Notes: generated from the sequence alone by a model not told the origin. A stretch of 64,000 nucleotides of DNA from a candidate division Zixibacteria bacterium HGW-Zixibacteria-1 (GCA_002838945.1 PGXB01000009.1:1-64000); one strand, 5' to 3'. Shown: positions 1 to 9,766, numbered from the stretch's first letter. Made by a program: numbers and translations.

Positions 1-30
1 AGATCGATCAAATCTACGCCGCTTTTCCAT
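1..30 (-). CDS. Transposase OrfA-like protein, 5' end only (truncated by window edge)
   Basis: An ATG on the minus strand at 30 opens ten codons (MEKRRRFDRS) that run off the window. It is preceded at good spacing by a strong ribosome binding site (AGGAGG, complement of 38-43). Short basic starts of this kind are typical of the helix-turn-helix OrfA of IS3-family elements, and the adjacent sequence looks like an IS end. Only ten residues are visible, so the family is inferred mainly from context. A different gene start cannot be excluded. Confidence 0.4.
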   Translation of the reverse strand, partial: MEKRRRFDRS

Positions 31-97
31 CAGGACACCTCCTGGATTAAATGTAATCCAACCTACTCAAAGTGTCCACTAAATTGGGGCAAGATCA
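1..97 (-). mobile_element. Terminus of an IS3-family-like insertion sequence
   Basis: Read on the minus strand, 97 to 71 is GATCTTGCCCC followed by AATTTAGTGGACACT. It is followed by a short leader, a strong ribosome binding site and a transposase-like start codon at 30. A TTGCCCC...GACA end is what I recall for IS3-family terminal inverted repeats of the IS2 type. The other end and the target-site duplication lie outside the window, so the element boundary at about 97 is approximate. Confidence 0.45.
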
Positions 98-357
98 AAC
101 CCCTATGGTTTCGACATCATTTCGTTTCTATTATAATCAAAGAATTGTCAAAACCTCCTTCGCTTCGTTTTTGATTTCTGACCCTTCATATCATTCAGGG
201 GCTTCGACGGGGGTTTGGCCTCCCCATGATCTCATTCCCTTATAAAAACGCCACCACTTTATTGTTAATTCCGGTCGGGGGGTAATATAGAGGGATGTGA
301 ATATAATTATGGCTATAGGTGCGTCAAAAATGGGGATTGTCAAGAAGATATGTGGAG

Positions 358-414
358 GGACAGAACATTGCTCTGTCCGCTTTCATCAAACGCGGACAGG
401 GCACTGCCCTGTCC
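358..414. repeat. Paired short palindromes with a GGACAG core
   Basis: Two hairpins lie side by side. The first has arms GGACAGA (358-364) and TCTGTCC (372-378). The second is an almost uninterrupted 10-bp inverted repeat, GGACAGGGCA (394-403) and TGCCCTGTCC (405-414). Both share the GGACAG/CTGTCC core, so this is probably one repeat unit made of two related palindromes, as in REP/BIME-like elements. Neither hairpin is followed by a T-run, so they are not ordinary terminators. Confidence 0.6.
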
Positions 415-432
415 CTAAGCCTTATTTAGTTT

Positions 433-497
433 GTAGGGGTGACCCATGTGGTCACCCGTTTCATACAATCGCGGGCGGGGGCAAGCCCCGCCCCTAC
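433..497. repeat. Composite palindromic repeat with GTAGGGG/CCCCTAC ends
   Basis: The unit is bounded by GTAGGGG (433-439) and its inverse CCCCTAC (491-497). Inside are two perfect 8-bp hairpins: GGGTGACC/GGTCACCC (437-444 and 450-457) and GGGCGGGG/CCCCGCCC (473-480 and 486-493). Nested palindromes within an outer inverted repeat are typical of dispersed REP-like or MITE-like intergenic elements. No protein is encoded. Confidence 0.6.
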
Positions 498-688
498 CGT
501 TTCTATATGGCAGGCCGAAGGCCAGAAAGCGCTTTTGCGCCCGATTTTACTATCAAAATGAAGTCGAAACTTTAAAAATGGGAAAACGAACCCAATTCCG
601 TGTAATTGAATGATGGTAAATATAGTACAAGGGAATTTTCGCAAAAGACGCTGCAAAAACGATAGTAATTTGATGGTAATTTTGTCCC

Positions 689-720
689 TGTGGTGTCGGG
701 TGCGGAGACCCGACACCACA
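689..720. repeat. 13-bp perfect hairpin repeat
   Basis: Arms TGTGGTGTCGGGT (689-701) and ACCCGACACCACA (708-720) form a perfect 13-bp stem around a 6-base loop. No T-run follows on either strand, so it is unlikely to be a simple terminator. It resembles a dispersed palindromic element and is unrelated in sequence to the hairpins at 358-414 and 433-497. Confidence 0.6.
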
Positions 721-785
721 TTTGAATTTTCTCGTAGTTTGTCGGCATCACCGCGCGGCATAATCAAATTTGTCTGGGGTTGTAC

Positions 786-1220
786 TTAATCCTCTTCGGA
801 GGTGCGTTTGGAGCCGTAGACGATATCATCATAGAAAACATAATCGGCTTTTTCAAAAGCAGACAGCGAGGGTGTGTTCCAGTCCTCGATCAGGACGGCC
901 AGAACCTTGATACCAAGACCATGCAGGAAATCTTCCGCCGCTTTAATCAATTGCGCCGCCAGGCCGCGCCCGCGAAAATCCGGGTCGATCGCCAGACGGT
1001 TGAGCCATCCCTTGCGGCCGTCCGAAGTACCGACAATGACGCCGATCATGATGCCGCCGTCGAACATTCCGAGAAAGCAGGTATCGGCCCGGGCAAATTC
1101 AGGGCTCATCGCCTCGCGCGAATCGCGCCCATTCGGGCGGTATTTCAGCCCGGCGCGGGACCACAATGCGATTATATCATCATAATCCGAGACATCAAGA
1201 TGACGCATCGGGTAATCCAT
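786..1220 (-). CDS. GNAT-family N-acetyltransferase
   Basis: This is a protein of about 145 residues with the GNAT fold. Strand 4 and the acetyl-CoA pyrophosphate loop are visible as LAIDPDFRGRGLAAQLI, which fits the family's R/QxxGxG/A motif. It is followed by a helix and the C-terminal 'NTPSLSAFEKADY' region common in the family. Members transfer an acetyl group from acetyl-CoA to an amine, and the substrate cannot be read from sequence. The start at 1220 (MDYPMRHLD) is chosen because GGAGGAG lies just upstream; a longer frame reaching 1271 has no such site. The gene overlaps the end of the DUF116 gene by 26 bases, so the two are probably co-transcribed and translationally coupled. Confidence 0.85.
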   Translation of the reverse strand: MDYPMRHLDVSDYDDIIALWSRAGLKYRPNGRDSREAMSPEFARADTCFLGMFDGGIMIGVIVGTSDGRKGWLNRLAIDPDFRGRGLAAQLIKAAEDFLHGLGIKVLAVLIEDWNTPSLSAFEKADYVFYDDIVYGSKRTSEED

Positions 1221-1902
1221 ACTTCTCCTCCAGAATTGCGGCAACTTTTTCAATCTTCGTTTCAGTGGCAAACGGTTTCTCGGCCCAGTGCTCGCAGCCG
1301 GTGAAATTGAGAAAGACCCCGCGCGAGGGCACCCCGGCTTCTTTGGCCGACCGCATCCCCGAGGCCAGCGTCAGGATGCAGGAGATGCCGATAACGCCCA
1401 GCGACGGCTTATGTTTTTTGATCCTCTCCAGTTGCTCGGTTAGTTTTCGTTTGGAAAAGTACCCCTCGACACCATACCTGTCCGCAATCTTCATGATCTT
1501 ATGGATACTGCAATTGGGGACACAGCGGGTGCAGATTTTACCGTATTTTTTTCTCTTCCGCTCGCACTTGTCGCCCATCAGCGACATGCAGTCCGGCAGA
1601 ATGATGACGGTATCCCGGGTCTGATTGAAAGCATCCCGGTTGATATATTCGAAGACCTGGTAGTACAGCGCTTCGATTAAATAAATCTGTTTCGGCGTCT
1701 GCCGGAATGTCTGATCGCCGCGATCCGAGGATTCCTGGAGGGTTTTTAGATAAAACCCGTCGATATTTTTGAACTCTTCGGAAAACAGGTCAAGTCCTTC
1801 ATTGAGTATTTTTCTGGTGAAAGCATCCAGCTTTTCATAGAAACTGTCGCCGATGCGGAACGTGATGACAGGTTTTTCGGCCATATTAATAATATAATCC
1901 AT
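1195..1902 (-). CDS. DUF116 domain protein
   Basis: This 235-residue protein matches the DUF116 family known mainly from archaea and anaerobic bacteria. The central part has the family's cysteine cluster: 'LPDC', then KC, 'ICTRCVPNC', and further on 'GISC' and 'FTGCEHW'. These cysteines could bind a metal or an Fe-S cluster. The function is unknown. The N-terminal 90 residues are mostly helical. An internal start at 1884 (MAEKPVITF) is possible because neither start has a good ribosome binding site. The gene lies upstream of, and overlaps, the GNAT acetyltransferase gene. A terminator at 1924-1957 separates it from the lipoprotein gene further upstream. Confidence 0.75.
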   Translation of the reverse strand: MDYIINMAEKPVITFRIGDSFYEKLDAFTRKILNEGLDLFSEEFKNIDGFYLKTLQESSDRGDQTFRQTPKQIYLIEALYYQVFEYINRDAFNQTRDTVIILPDCMSLMGDKCERKRKKYGKICTRCVPNCSIHKIMKIADRYGVEGYFSKRKLTEQLERIKKHKPSLGVIGISCILTLASGMRSAKEAGVPSRGVFLNFTGCEHWAEKPFATETKIEKVAAILEEKYGLPDASS

Positions 1903-1923
1903 TTGACGTCAATTTGCCCACAA

Positions 1924-1957
1924 ATAAAAAAACCGGTTGAGAAAATTCAACCGGTTT
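1924..1957 (-). terminator. Rho-independent terminator
   Basis: Read on the minus strand, an 11-bp stem (AAACCGGTTGA / TCAACCGGTTT) with a six-base loop is followed by a T-rich run. It lies just after the stop of the lipoprotein gene at 1984 and ahead of the DUF116 gene, so it ends the lipoprotein transcript. Confidence 0.85.
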
Positions 1958-1983
1958 GAAGGAGCGTTTAATGCCAAACGCAA

Positions 1984-2538
1984 TTAGGGTCGCATATTTT
2001 TCTTTTTGCCCCAGTTGTCCATGGTTTTGTCGACCGTGATCCGGTTACGGGCCTCGATGGCTTCCTGGTTATCCGGATTGTATTCGAGCGCCAGGGCATA
2101 TTCGGTCTGGGCATTCTTGATTTTGCCGAGATTTTCCCAGTTGTGGCCGATGGCCATATGCAATTCGGAGCGAATCATATGATTCTCGGGCGAGTATTTC
2201 AGGCTGACACTCAGAATCTCGACTGCCTGGGCATACTCTTTCCGGCCCTGCATGGTCAGGCCGAGATAGTAATGGGCCTCCCAGTTACTGTGATTGAACT
2301 GGATCGCTTTTTCGCAGTGCTTTTGGGCCTGTTTGTATTTTCCGCTATAGTAAAATTTCTTGGCCTGGCGGAGATGATTTTCAGACGATACAATATCAGG
2401 TTTACCGGGCTTGTCCGGCTGGACAATGACCACCTCTTTGGTGGCGGGCGGCTGTGTTTTGACGACAACCACACCGCGGCTGCAGCCGATTGCAAGCAAG
2501 AGCATGACCAATATGGAAAGCAACATTAATTGACGCAT
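1984..2538 (-). CDS. TPR-repeat lipoprotein
   Basis: This 184-residue protein starts with a lipoprotein signal peptide (hydrophobic residues 4-17, lipobox LAIGC with Cys19), so it should be anchored to a membrane facing the periplasm. After a proline/valine-rich linker (about 25-50) come roughly three to four tetratricopeptide repeats, recognisable as 'AKKFYYSGKYKQAQKHCEKA', 'YYLGLTMQGRKEYAQAVEIL' and 'ENLGKIKNAQTEYALALEYNP'. TPR lipoproteins usually scaffold protein complexes; the partner here is unknown. The gene stands alone between its own terminator and the divergent coaX gene. Confidence 0.8.
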   Translation of the reverse strand: MRQLMLLSILVMLLLAIGCSRGVVVVKTQPPATKEVVIVQPDKPGKPDIVSSENHLRQAKKFYYSGKYKQAQKHCEKAIQFNHSNWEAHYYLGLTMQGRKEYAQAVEILSVSLKYSPENHMIRSELHMAIGHNWENLGKIKNAQTEYALALEYNPDNQEAIEARNRITVDKTMDNWGKKKNMRP

Positions 2539-2591
2539 GGTGACCTCCAGACTCTAATGGAATTGACCTATTATCCTTATAATTATCGGCA

Positions 2592-2620
2592 TTGACAGCC
2601 CTTTCCTGAAAGAGAATTAT
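2592..2620 (+). promoter_or_regulatory. Possible sigma70 promoter for coaX
   Basis: TTGACA at 2592-2597 is followed after 17 bases by AATTAT at 2615-2620. The -35 box is perfect and the -10 box is weak. Transcription would start near 2627, close ahead of the coaX coding region. Confidence 0.4.
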
Positions 2621-2664
2621 ATTCTGCAATTGACATGAGCCGGGGAAAGGAATATATTCGCGCT

Positions 2665-3435
2665 ATGCTACTGGCCATAGACATAGGTAATTCCAATACG
2701 GTTGTCGGCGCCTTCGATAACGGCAATCTGATCAATCATTTCCGGCTGGCTTCGAACCACAGTTTCACCATCGACGAATGCGGTTTTTTCGTGATGGGCC
2801 TGCTGGAGAAGCTGAATCTGAAACCGGCGCAGGTTGATCGGGTGATTATCTCATCGGTGGTCCCGCGTCTGACACCGGTGTTTAAGGAAATGTCGAAAAA
2901 ATATTTGTCGGTCGAGCCTCTTATGGTATCATGTAATCTCAAGCTGCCGATTAAGATAGCTTATGATGACCCGAATGCGGTCGGGGCCGATCGCATTGCC
3001 AATGCGGTGGCCGGATTTGTCAAATTCGGCGGGCCGATTATTATTGTCGATTACGGGACAACGACCAATTTCGATGTTATCAATGATTTGGGAGTATATC
3101 TGGGCGGAGCTATTGCGCCGGGGCCGGAAACTTCGGCCCAGGAACTGGCCAACCGGGCGGCGCGATTATTTGAAGTTACGGTCGAAAAACCCCGATCGGC
3201 AGTGGGGAGAAATACCGCCGATTCGATCAAATCGGGGCTGTTTCATGGCACGGTGGGGCAGGTTGACCACATTATTCGGCTTATTCGCGATGAATTGGGC
3301 GGGGATGCCCGCGTCATTGCCACCGGCGGCCTGGCCGAGCAGTTCGTGCAATATTCCCAGTTTATTGAGGCCTCATATCCGGCCCTGACGCTTGAAGGAC
3401 TAAAAATAATCGCCGACCACCAATCTTCGGAATAA
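2665..3435 (+). CDS. coaX: Type III pantothenate kinase
   Basis: This enzyme phosphorylates pantothenate with ATP, the first step of coenzyme A synthesis, in the cytoplasm. The chosen start gives 256 residues, the usual size. The N-terminal phosphate loop DIGNSNT (6-12), the central GADR motif (near 107) and DYGTTTNFD identify the ASKHA-fold type III enzyme. The C-terminal half keeps the 'GLFHG' and 'ATGGLA' motifs. The start at 2665 (MLLAIDIGN) matches the family's normal N-terminus. An in-frame ATG at 2635 would add ten residues, and GGAAAGGA at 2643-2650 could serve the inner start at somewhat long spacing. The gene is followed by the groESL promoter. Confidence 0.93.
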   Translation: MLLAIDIGNSNTVVGAFDNGNLINHFRLASNHSFTIDECGFFVMGLLEKLNLKPAQVDRVIISSVVPRLTPVFKEMSKKYLSVEPLMVSCNLKLPIKIAYDDPNAVGADRIANAVAGFVKFGGPIIIVDYGTTTNFDVINDLGVYLGGAIAPGPETSAQELANRAARLFEVTVEKPRSAVGRNTADSIKSGLFHGTVGQVDHIIRLIRDELGGDARVIATGGLAEQFVQYSQFIEASYPALTLEGLKIIADHQSSE

Positions 3436-3501
3436 TCTAAGGCATTGCCATATAATAAATTACCTTGCCACGGCAATTTTCCCAAAAATAATTGAAATTT
3501 C

Positions 3502-3529
3502 TTGACAATTAAGCGTAAAAGAGTATATT
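3502..3529 (+). promoter_or_regulatory. Sigma70-type promoter of groESL
   Basis: TTGACA (3502-3507) is followed after 16 bases by TATATT (3524-3529). Transcription would begin within or just before the CIRCE element, the usual arrangement for HrcA-repressed chaperone operons. Confidence 0.8.
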
Positions 3530-3539
3530 TGACGTCTTG

Positions 3540-3566
3540 TTAGCACTCGTCGATTGCGAGTGCTAA
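3540..3566 (+). promoter_or_regulatory. CIRCE element (HrcA operator)
   Basis: TTAGCACTC (3540-3548), nine bases, then GAGTGCTAA (3558-3566) is an exact match to the CIRCE consensus. In bacteria with CIRCE, HrcA binds this inverted repeat and represses groESL until heat shock titrates GroEL. The element predicts an hrcA gene elsewhere in the genome. Confidence 0.97.
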
Positions 3567-3618
3567 CAGATGATAAACTGGAGAAGTTCATTTAAGACAA
3601 AATACAGGAGGAAATTCA

Positions 3619-3903
3619 ATGAACGTAAAACCGTTAGCTGACCGTGTTCTGGTAAAACCGAATGAGGCGACAGAGGTCAAAAAGGGCGGGATCATCATTC
3701 CCGATACTGCCAAGGAAAAACCGCAGGAAGGTACCATTATCGAAGTCGGCCCGGGCCGCACCGAAGATGGAAAGATAATTCCGATTGCCGTGAAGAAGGG
3801 TGATCGTGTGCTTTATGGAAAATATTCCGGCACCGAAATTTCAATCGAGGGCCAGGAATTATTGTTTATTCGTGAATCCGATATTCTGGCCATTGTCGGT
3901 TAA
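3619..3903 (+). CDS. groES: Co-chaperonin GroES
   Basis: This 94-residue protein has the full GroES signature. The N-terminus is '[25 protein letters not shown]', the mobile loop includes '[18 protein letters not shown]', and the C-terminal beta strands are 'ILAIVG'. It forms the heptameric lid of the GroEL folding chamber in the cytoplasm. AGGAGG lies just before the start. The gene leads a two-gene operon with groEL, 20 bases apart, under a sigma70 promoter and CIRCE operator. Confidence 0.98.
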   Translation: MNVKPLADRVLVKPNEATEVKKGGIIIPDTAKEKPQEGTIIEVGPGRTEDGKIIPIAVKKGDRVLYGKYSGTEISIEGQELLFIRESDILAIVG

Positions 3904-3920
3904 TTAAGAAGGAGAATTAA

Positions 3921-5561
<1,641 letters not shown>

Positions 5562-5584
5562 TTCCCGATTATTCCAATTGTAAT

Positions 5585-5619
5585 AAAGACCTCTGTCGTT
5601 TCCGGCAGAGGTCTTTTTT
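5585..5619 (+). terminator. Rho-independent terminator of groESL
   Basis: An 11-bp stem, AAAGACCTCTG (5585-5595) with CAGAGGTCTTT (5606-5616), is followed by a T-run. It ends the groESL transcript. The mirrored A-run may also let it serve the minus-strand gene that ends at 5632. Confidence 0.9.
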
Positions 5620-5631
5620 ACATTTAATAAT

Positions 5632-7719
5632 TTATTTGCGGAAGATCAGACTTTCCAATTCGCCGCAATTGGTGTCGTAATTCAGGGAATTGATACCGAC
5701 AGCTTTGAATTTCTGATAATTTACCAGCGCCTTTTCAATGTCGCCTGTCATGGCATAAGTCTTGGCCAGAATAAAATAAGAGGCGGAATAGGTTGAATCT
5801 TTCAGGGTCATTTTCTGAGTATATTTATAAACCGAATCAACCCTGGCGTTTTTCATGTATGTCGTCGCCAGCCCTTCGAGGATGACCATATTGGTGCTGT
5901 CCAGGCGATAGGCCCGCGTGAGAGCCGCCGCGGCTTCGTCATCGCGATTCATGGTGGATAAAATCATGGCATGATTGCACATTAGAAGCGGATCATATTG
6001 ACGCAATTGCAGGGCCATTTTTGACTCTTCAAGTGCCCCCTCAAAGTCATTGGCGTAAAGATCAAACATGCTTAAGAGATTATGGTAATTTGACGAGTAC
6101 TTGTCCGGGTCAATCGATTTGATGAGCGTTCCGGCAAGTTCAAGATTGTAATTATCAAGGGCCCGGAAAGCCTGATCCATTCTTTTTTCGTTGGGGAAAT
6201 TCCTGTCAATAATGTTTATGATTCTATCGGCCTCTTTTTTCTGACCAAGGCCAAGATAATAATTTTTCAAGGTGACCAGTGATGGGAATGATTTATTTTG
6301 ATCCAGCTCAATAATGTAGTTGAAGTATTTAATCGAGTTTGCCCGATTCAAATTGACCAGCAGGAGGGGTGCTACTGCTATAAGCAAATATATGATTAAT
6401 GTCGGCATTATTTTTTTAATGACGGGGATTTGCTTGGTGGCAATCAGTGTGATTAATGAGAGATTCAACCCGACGGCCATGAATGAGAACAGATCCCAGT
6501 CGCGAGGCATGGCCAGTTTGGGATCGATTATGAAAAGAAATGTAAGACTGAAAATTGCAATAAGAGCCAGGAAAAGTGAATCTTTTGCCTTTTTAATTTT
6601 TGTGAAGTCCCCAATAGACATGTATAGCAACCAGGGTAATAATGGTGACAGCAGAAACAGTTGGTTGGCTATGTCTAATAAATGTCTCAAGCCAAGGAGT
6701 GAGTATTCGGGATAAATATCCTTGCCTTTGAAGAGCGGAAGGAAAATATTCTGGAAGTACAGATCAGATTTGTATTTAAGAATGAACAGGATAATAAAGC
6801 CTATGGCGCCGATCGCAGTTAGTATCCATAGTCCGGCTTTGAACTTTTTATAAAAAGTGAGTCCTTTGCCGTTGCAGAAGATGAGAAACAAATATGCCGG
6901 CAGGAGCACCGCCATTTGTAAATGCACCAGAATTCCAGCCAGGAGGAACAAGCCGGCAGCGATTATTCCACGGCCATTTTGTGTTCTTTTCAACCCGAAA
7001 TAGACAAAACTGCACAGCGGCGGCCATATTAGCGGATAATTCTCGACATATCCGAAAAACAGGAGAATCGCGGATGATATCATAAGGGTTGAAAAGCTCA
7101 AAAGTCGTAGCATATTATCTTTTGTGATCAGTTCGGCAATCAAAAAATAAGACCAGATTGAAACCATCCCGGAAAAGACGGAAACTAATTGAAATGCGGC
7201 GCGGGCGGTATGCTCGTTTTTGGGGCCGATTAAAGATTGTATCTGTGAGAGAAGAACAGTGATCCACCTTTCGCTCCACTTGTAGAAAGTCCCGGAATCG
7301 GAACCGAGATTGGCAATCAGGGTGTACCCATCACCAAGAAAATGGGTCGGCGCCGCGAAGATTGTAAACAGTGCACCCGCGACGGCCACAAAAACCAGTC
7401 GGTAGAAATATTTCCGCCGGCTATCGAAAAATACTCCCGAGAATCCGGACGATAGGTCAAAATTTCCGCGCCAACTGCCGGAAATAAAAGGCAGCATGAG
7501 GGCGACCAATGAAGCGATCGCAAATAATAGGGTATATGAGTCGGGAAGAAATATAAAATGGTTAAATCCCCAAATTCGAGCCGAGGGGAATAAAACCGCT
7601 ATGAATCTGATCAGCAGAAGGAAGACAATTAAGCTGAATGAGATCCAGAAAACGGCATTCCCTCTGTCAGGAATATTCTCCGGCGTATTATTATGACTAC
7701 TTTTTCCACCTGATGTCAT
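5632..7719 (-). CDS. Multispanning membrane protein with C-terminal TPR-like repeats (GT-C-like), copy 2
   Basis: This protein of about 695 residues is a close paralogue of the upstream gene at 7736-9766. Residues 25-465 hold about ten to twelve hydrophobic spans. A large early extracytoplasmic loop carries 'PTHFLGDGYT' and 'GTFYKWSERW'; an acidic GDG-type motif there is suggestive of GT-C glycosyltransferases. 'FFGYVENYPLIWP' and 'DPKLAMPRDWDLFSF' are shared word for word, or nearly so, with the paralogue. After the last span, residues 470-690 form helical TPR-like repeats. No known function is recognised, and GT-C activity on a lipid-linked sugar is inference. The start at 7719 (MTSGG) has GGGTG upstream; a GTG at 7731 is an alternative. 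Confidence 0.7.
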   Translation of the reverse strand: MTSGGKSSHNNTPENIPDRGNAVFWISFSLIVFLLLIRFIAVLFPSARIWGFNHFIFLPDSYTLLFAIASLVALMLPFISGSWRGNFDLSSGFSGVFFDSRRKYFYRLVFVAVAGALFTIFAAPTHFLGDGYTLIANLGSDSGTFYKWSERWITVLLSQIQSLIGPKNEHTARAAFQLVSVFSGMVSIWSYFLIAELITKDNMLRLLSFSTLMISSAILLFFGYVENYPLIWPPLCSFVYFGLKRTQNGRGIIAAGLFLLAGILVHLQMAVLLPAYLFLIFCNGKGLTFYKKFKAGLWILTAIGAIGFIILFILKYKSDLYFQNIFLPLFKGKDIYPEYSLLGLRHLLDIANQLFLLSPLLPWLLYMSIGDFTKIKKAKDSLFLALIAIFSLTFLFIIDPKLAMPRDWDLFSFMAVGLNLSLITLIATKQIPVIKKIMPTLIIYLLIAVAPLLLVNLNRANSIKYFNYIIELDQNKSFPSLVTLKNYYLGLGQKKEADRIINIIDRNFPNEKRMDQAFRALDNYNLELAGTLIKSIDPDKYSSNYHNLLSMFDLYANDFEGALEESKMALQLRQYDPLLMCNHAMILSTMNRDDEAAAALTRAYRLDSTNMVILEGLATTYMKNARVDSVYKYTQKMTLKDSTYSASYFILAKTYAMTGDIEKALVNYQKFKAVGINSLNYDTNCGELESLIFRK

Positions 7720-7735
7720 TATGTATTTCACCCTG

Positions 7736-9766
7736 TCATTTGTTTTGAATCAATTGCTGCAGCTCAGCGCTTCTGGCATTATACAACGGATCTCTGGTTC
7801 CTCTGGAAAGATATATCTCGGCATTGTCATGCGCCTGTGTCAATCTGCCGAGTTGTATATTTATTTTTGCCAACAGGTAATAACCGGCCACGTTGGCCGA
7901 ATCCAGTTGAATCAATTTTTCCGCGTAATAATATGCCGAATCCGGTTTGGCGCTGTTGAGAAAGACATTTGACACCATCTCCACGACTTCAGGGGAAGTG
8001 TTGTTGTATTTATAAGCCTGCCGGACAGATTCAATTGCCTCGCCGGGCTGCCGTAGCGCGGAAAAGATATATGTTCGAGTCAGATAATATTTATAGTTGT
8101 ATTTTTGAAGCTGAATAAGCTTATCGGATTCTTCCAGAGCTTTTTGATACTCGCCGGAACTCATGTAGAGCGTACTCATAAAGTTGTGATAATTGGCCGA
8201 GAACTTGTCCGGTTTGATGGAGGCGGCAATGCTGCGGGCCCGATTTAGATCGCGCCGGCGCATCGCCGAGAAGGCTTCCTGCATTTTTGATTCATCGGGA
8301 AACCAGACCTGAATAATATTATTAATCGAATCGCCGCTGATTTTGTCATTAATGTCGCCGTAATAACCGCGAAGCGTTATCAGGCTCGACATCGACTTGC
8401 CCTTATCGAGGTCGATCATGTACTTGAAATAGTCTTTGGAGCGGGCCGCATTGAGATTGGTCGCAAGATAGGGGATAACCGCGGCAATTAAATATATGGT
8501 TATGCTTATTATCAGGCGGGAAAGCGATTCAATATGTTTTTTATCGATCAGATAAATAAACAACAAGGTGGGTGCGAAAGCGGCCAGTGAAAACAGATCC
8601 CAGTCGCGGGGCATCGCCAGTTTAGGGTCAATCGCGAATAGAAACAACAGGCCGGCGGCGGAGATCAATACCAGAAATATAGAAATATCCTGCCTGAACA
8701 TTTTCTTCAGATTTCCAAACGAAGCTGCCAGAAGAAGTATAATTGCCGGTGACAGAAGAATAAGTTGATTGAAGATATCAGCCAAATGCGGAAAGCTTAA
8801 TAATGAATATTCGGGGGCAATTGGCTTACCTCTCAATAAAGGCAGAAAGATATTCTCGAAATAGAGATCGCGGTTATATTTATAGAAGAATATCGCGATA
8901 AACGCGACCAAACCCAAAATAAGCAGACTCCAAATATAAATTCGAAGTTGTCTATAAAGGTTCTTTCCCATACCGCGGCACAGCAAAAGAAAAACCATGG
9001 CCGGTATCATAAATACGAATTGGAGATGGACCAACATTCCAAATATCAGGAAGAGGCCGCAGAGGGCAAGCCCCCGGCCATTTTTTATGTAATTGGAGCC
9101 GAAAAAGATGAAGCCGGTTAGGGCGGGCCACAGAAGCGGATAATTTTCGACATAGCCAAAAAAGAGCAACAGAACAGCCGAAAATAATGACGAGATAAAA
9201 ATAAGCAACCGTTTGAAGCGATCTTCGGCCAGGATTCCGGCGATTTGAAAGAAAAACCAGGTGGAGACTATTCCCGAAATGACAGAGATGGTTCTGAAGG
9301 AACAAAGTGCCGTCTGCTCATTCCGTCCGCCCAATAAGGCCTGGATGCCGGATAATAGTAAAGTGATACTTTTTTCGCTCCATTTATAAAAGGTGCCTTG
9401 TGCGGAAGCCAGATTGCTCAAGACAGTGTAGCCATCACCGAGAAAATGGGTCGAGGCCGCAAAAAAAACAAAAGCAACGGCGGCCAAAATAATAAAACCG
9501 AACCTGAAATAATATTTCTTTGTTGATTCATAGAAGAACTGATGGAATTTCTCCGAGACTTTTTTTCCAGCGGCGGGTTCAGTCAGGAAAGGGATTCCTA
9601 ATGCGATAATGGCGGCTATTATATATGCGATGGTATAACCGGACGGCAGGAACAACAAATGATTCAGTCCCCACAGCCTTGCCCCCGGCATCAGAAGCGG
9701 GACCAGTCGCATCAGGAAGAGAATAGTCAGAACCAGATATAACGGCAGGAACAGATTTTTTCGCAT
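7736..9766 (-). CDS. Multispanning membrane protein with C-terminal TPR-like repeats (GT-C-like), copy 1
   Basis: This protein of about 676 residues has roughly a dozen membrane spans in the first 450 residues, then TPR-like helical repeats such as 'MSSGEYQKALEESDKLIQL' and 'LLAKINIQLGRLTQAHDNA'. Blocks shared with the downstream paralogue include 'STHFLGDGYTVLSNL', 'GTFYKWSEKSITLLLS', 'FFGYVENYPLLWP' and 'IDPKLAMPRDWDLFS'. The pair clearly arose by tandem duplication and is separated by under 20 bases, so they share an mRNA. The GDG motif after the first spans is compatible with a GT-C glycosyltransferase, but that is inference. An ATG at 9766 is preferred over an upstream TTG at 9784. A candidate promoter lies at 9816-9844. 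Confidence 0.7.
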   Translation of the reverse strand: MRKNLFLPLYLVLTILFLMRLVPLLMPGARLWGLNHLLFLPSGYTIAYIIAAIIALGIPFLTEPAAGKKVSEKFHQFFYESTKKYYFRFGFIILAAVAFVFFAASTHFLGDGYTVLSNLASAQGTFYKWSEKSITLLLSGIQALLGGRNEQTALCSFRTISVISGIVSTWFFFQIAGILAEDRFKRLLIFISSLFSAVLLLFFGYVENYPLLWPALTGFIFFGSNYIKNGRGLALCGLFLIFGMLVHLQFVFMIPAMVFLLLCRGMGKNLYRQLRIYIWSLLILGLVAFIAIFFYKYNRDLYFENIFLPLLRGKPIAPEYSLLSFPHLADIFNQLILLSPAIILLLAASFGNLKKMFRQDISIFLVLISAAGLLFLFAIDPKLAMPRDWDLFSLAAFAPTLLFIYLIDKKHIESLSRLIISITIYLIAAVIPYLATNLNAARSKDYFKYMIDLDKGKSMSSLITLRGYYGDINDKISGDSINNIIQVWFPDESKMQEAFSAMRRRDLNRARSIAASIKPDKFSANYHNFMSTLYMSSGEYQKALEESDKLIQLQKYNYKYYLTRTYIFSALRQPGEAIESVRQAYKYNNTSPEVVEMVSNVFLNSAKPDSAYYYAEKLIQLDSANVAGYYLLAKINIQLGRLTQAHDNAEIYLSRGTRDPLYNARSAELQQLIQNK

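Larger units (their letters stand above)
98..785. other. Gene-free stretch between IS end and first gene
   Basis: No convincing gene is seen here. The open frames at 297-575 and 426-767 run straight through palindromic repeats on both strands and have no ribosome binding site or family resemblance. What the stretch does hold is a set of hairpin repeats at 358-414, 433-497 and 689-720, listed separately. It looks like an accumulation zone for small palindromic elements beside an insertion sequence. Confidence 0.6.

Noticed and set aside
297-767. Open frames on both strands across 297-575 and 426-767
   Set aside because: They run through palindromic repeats, lack ribosome binding sites and overlap each other on opposite strands.
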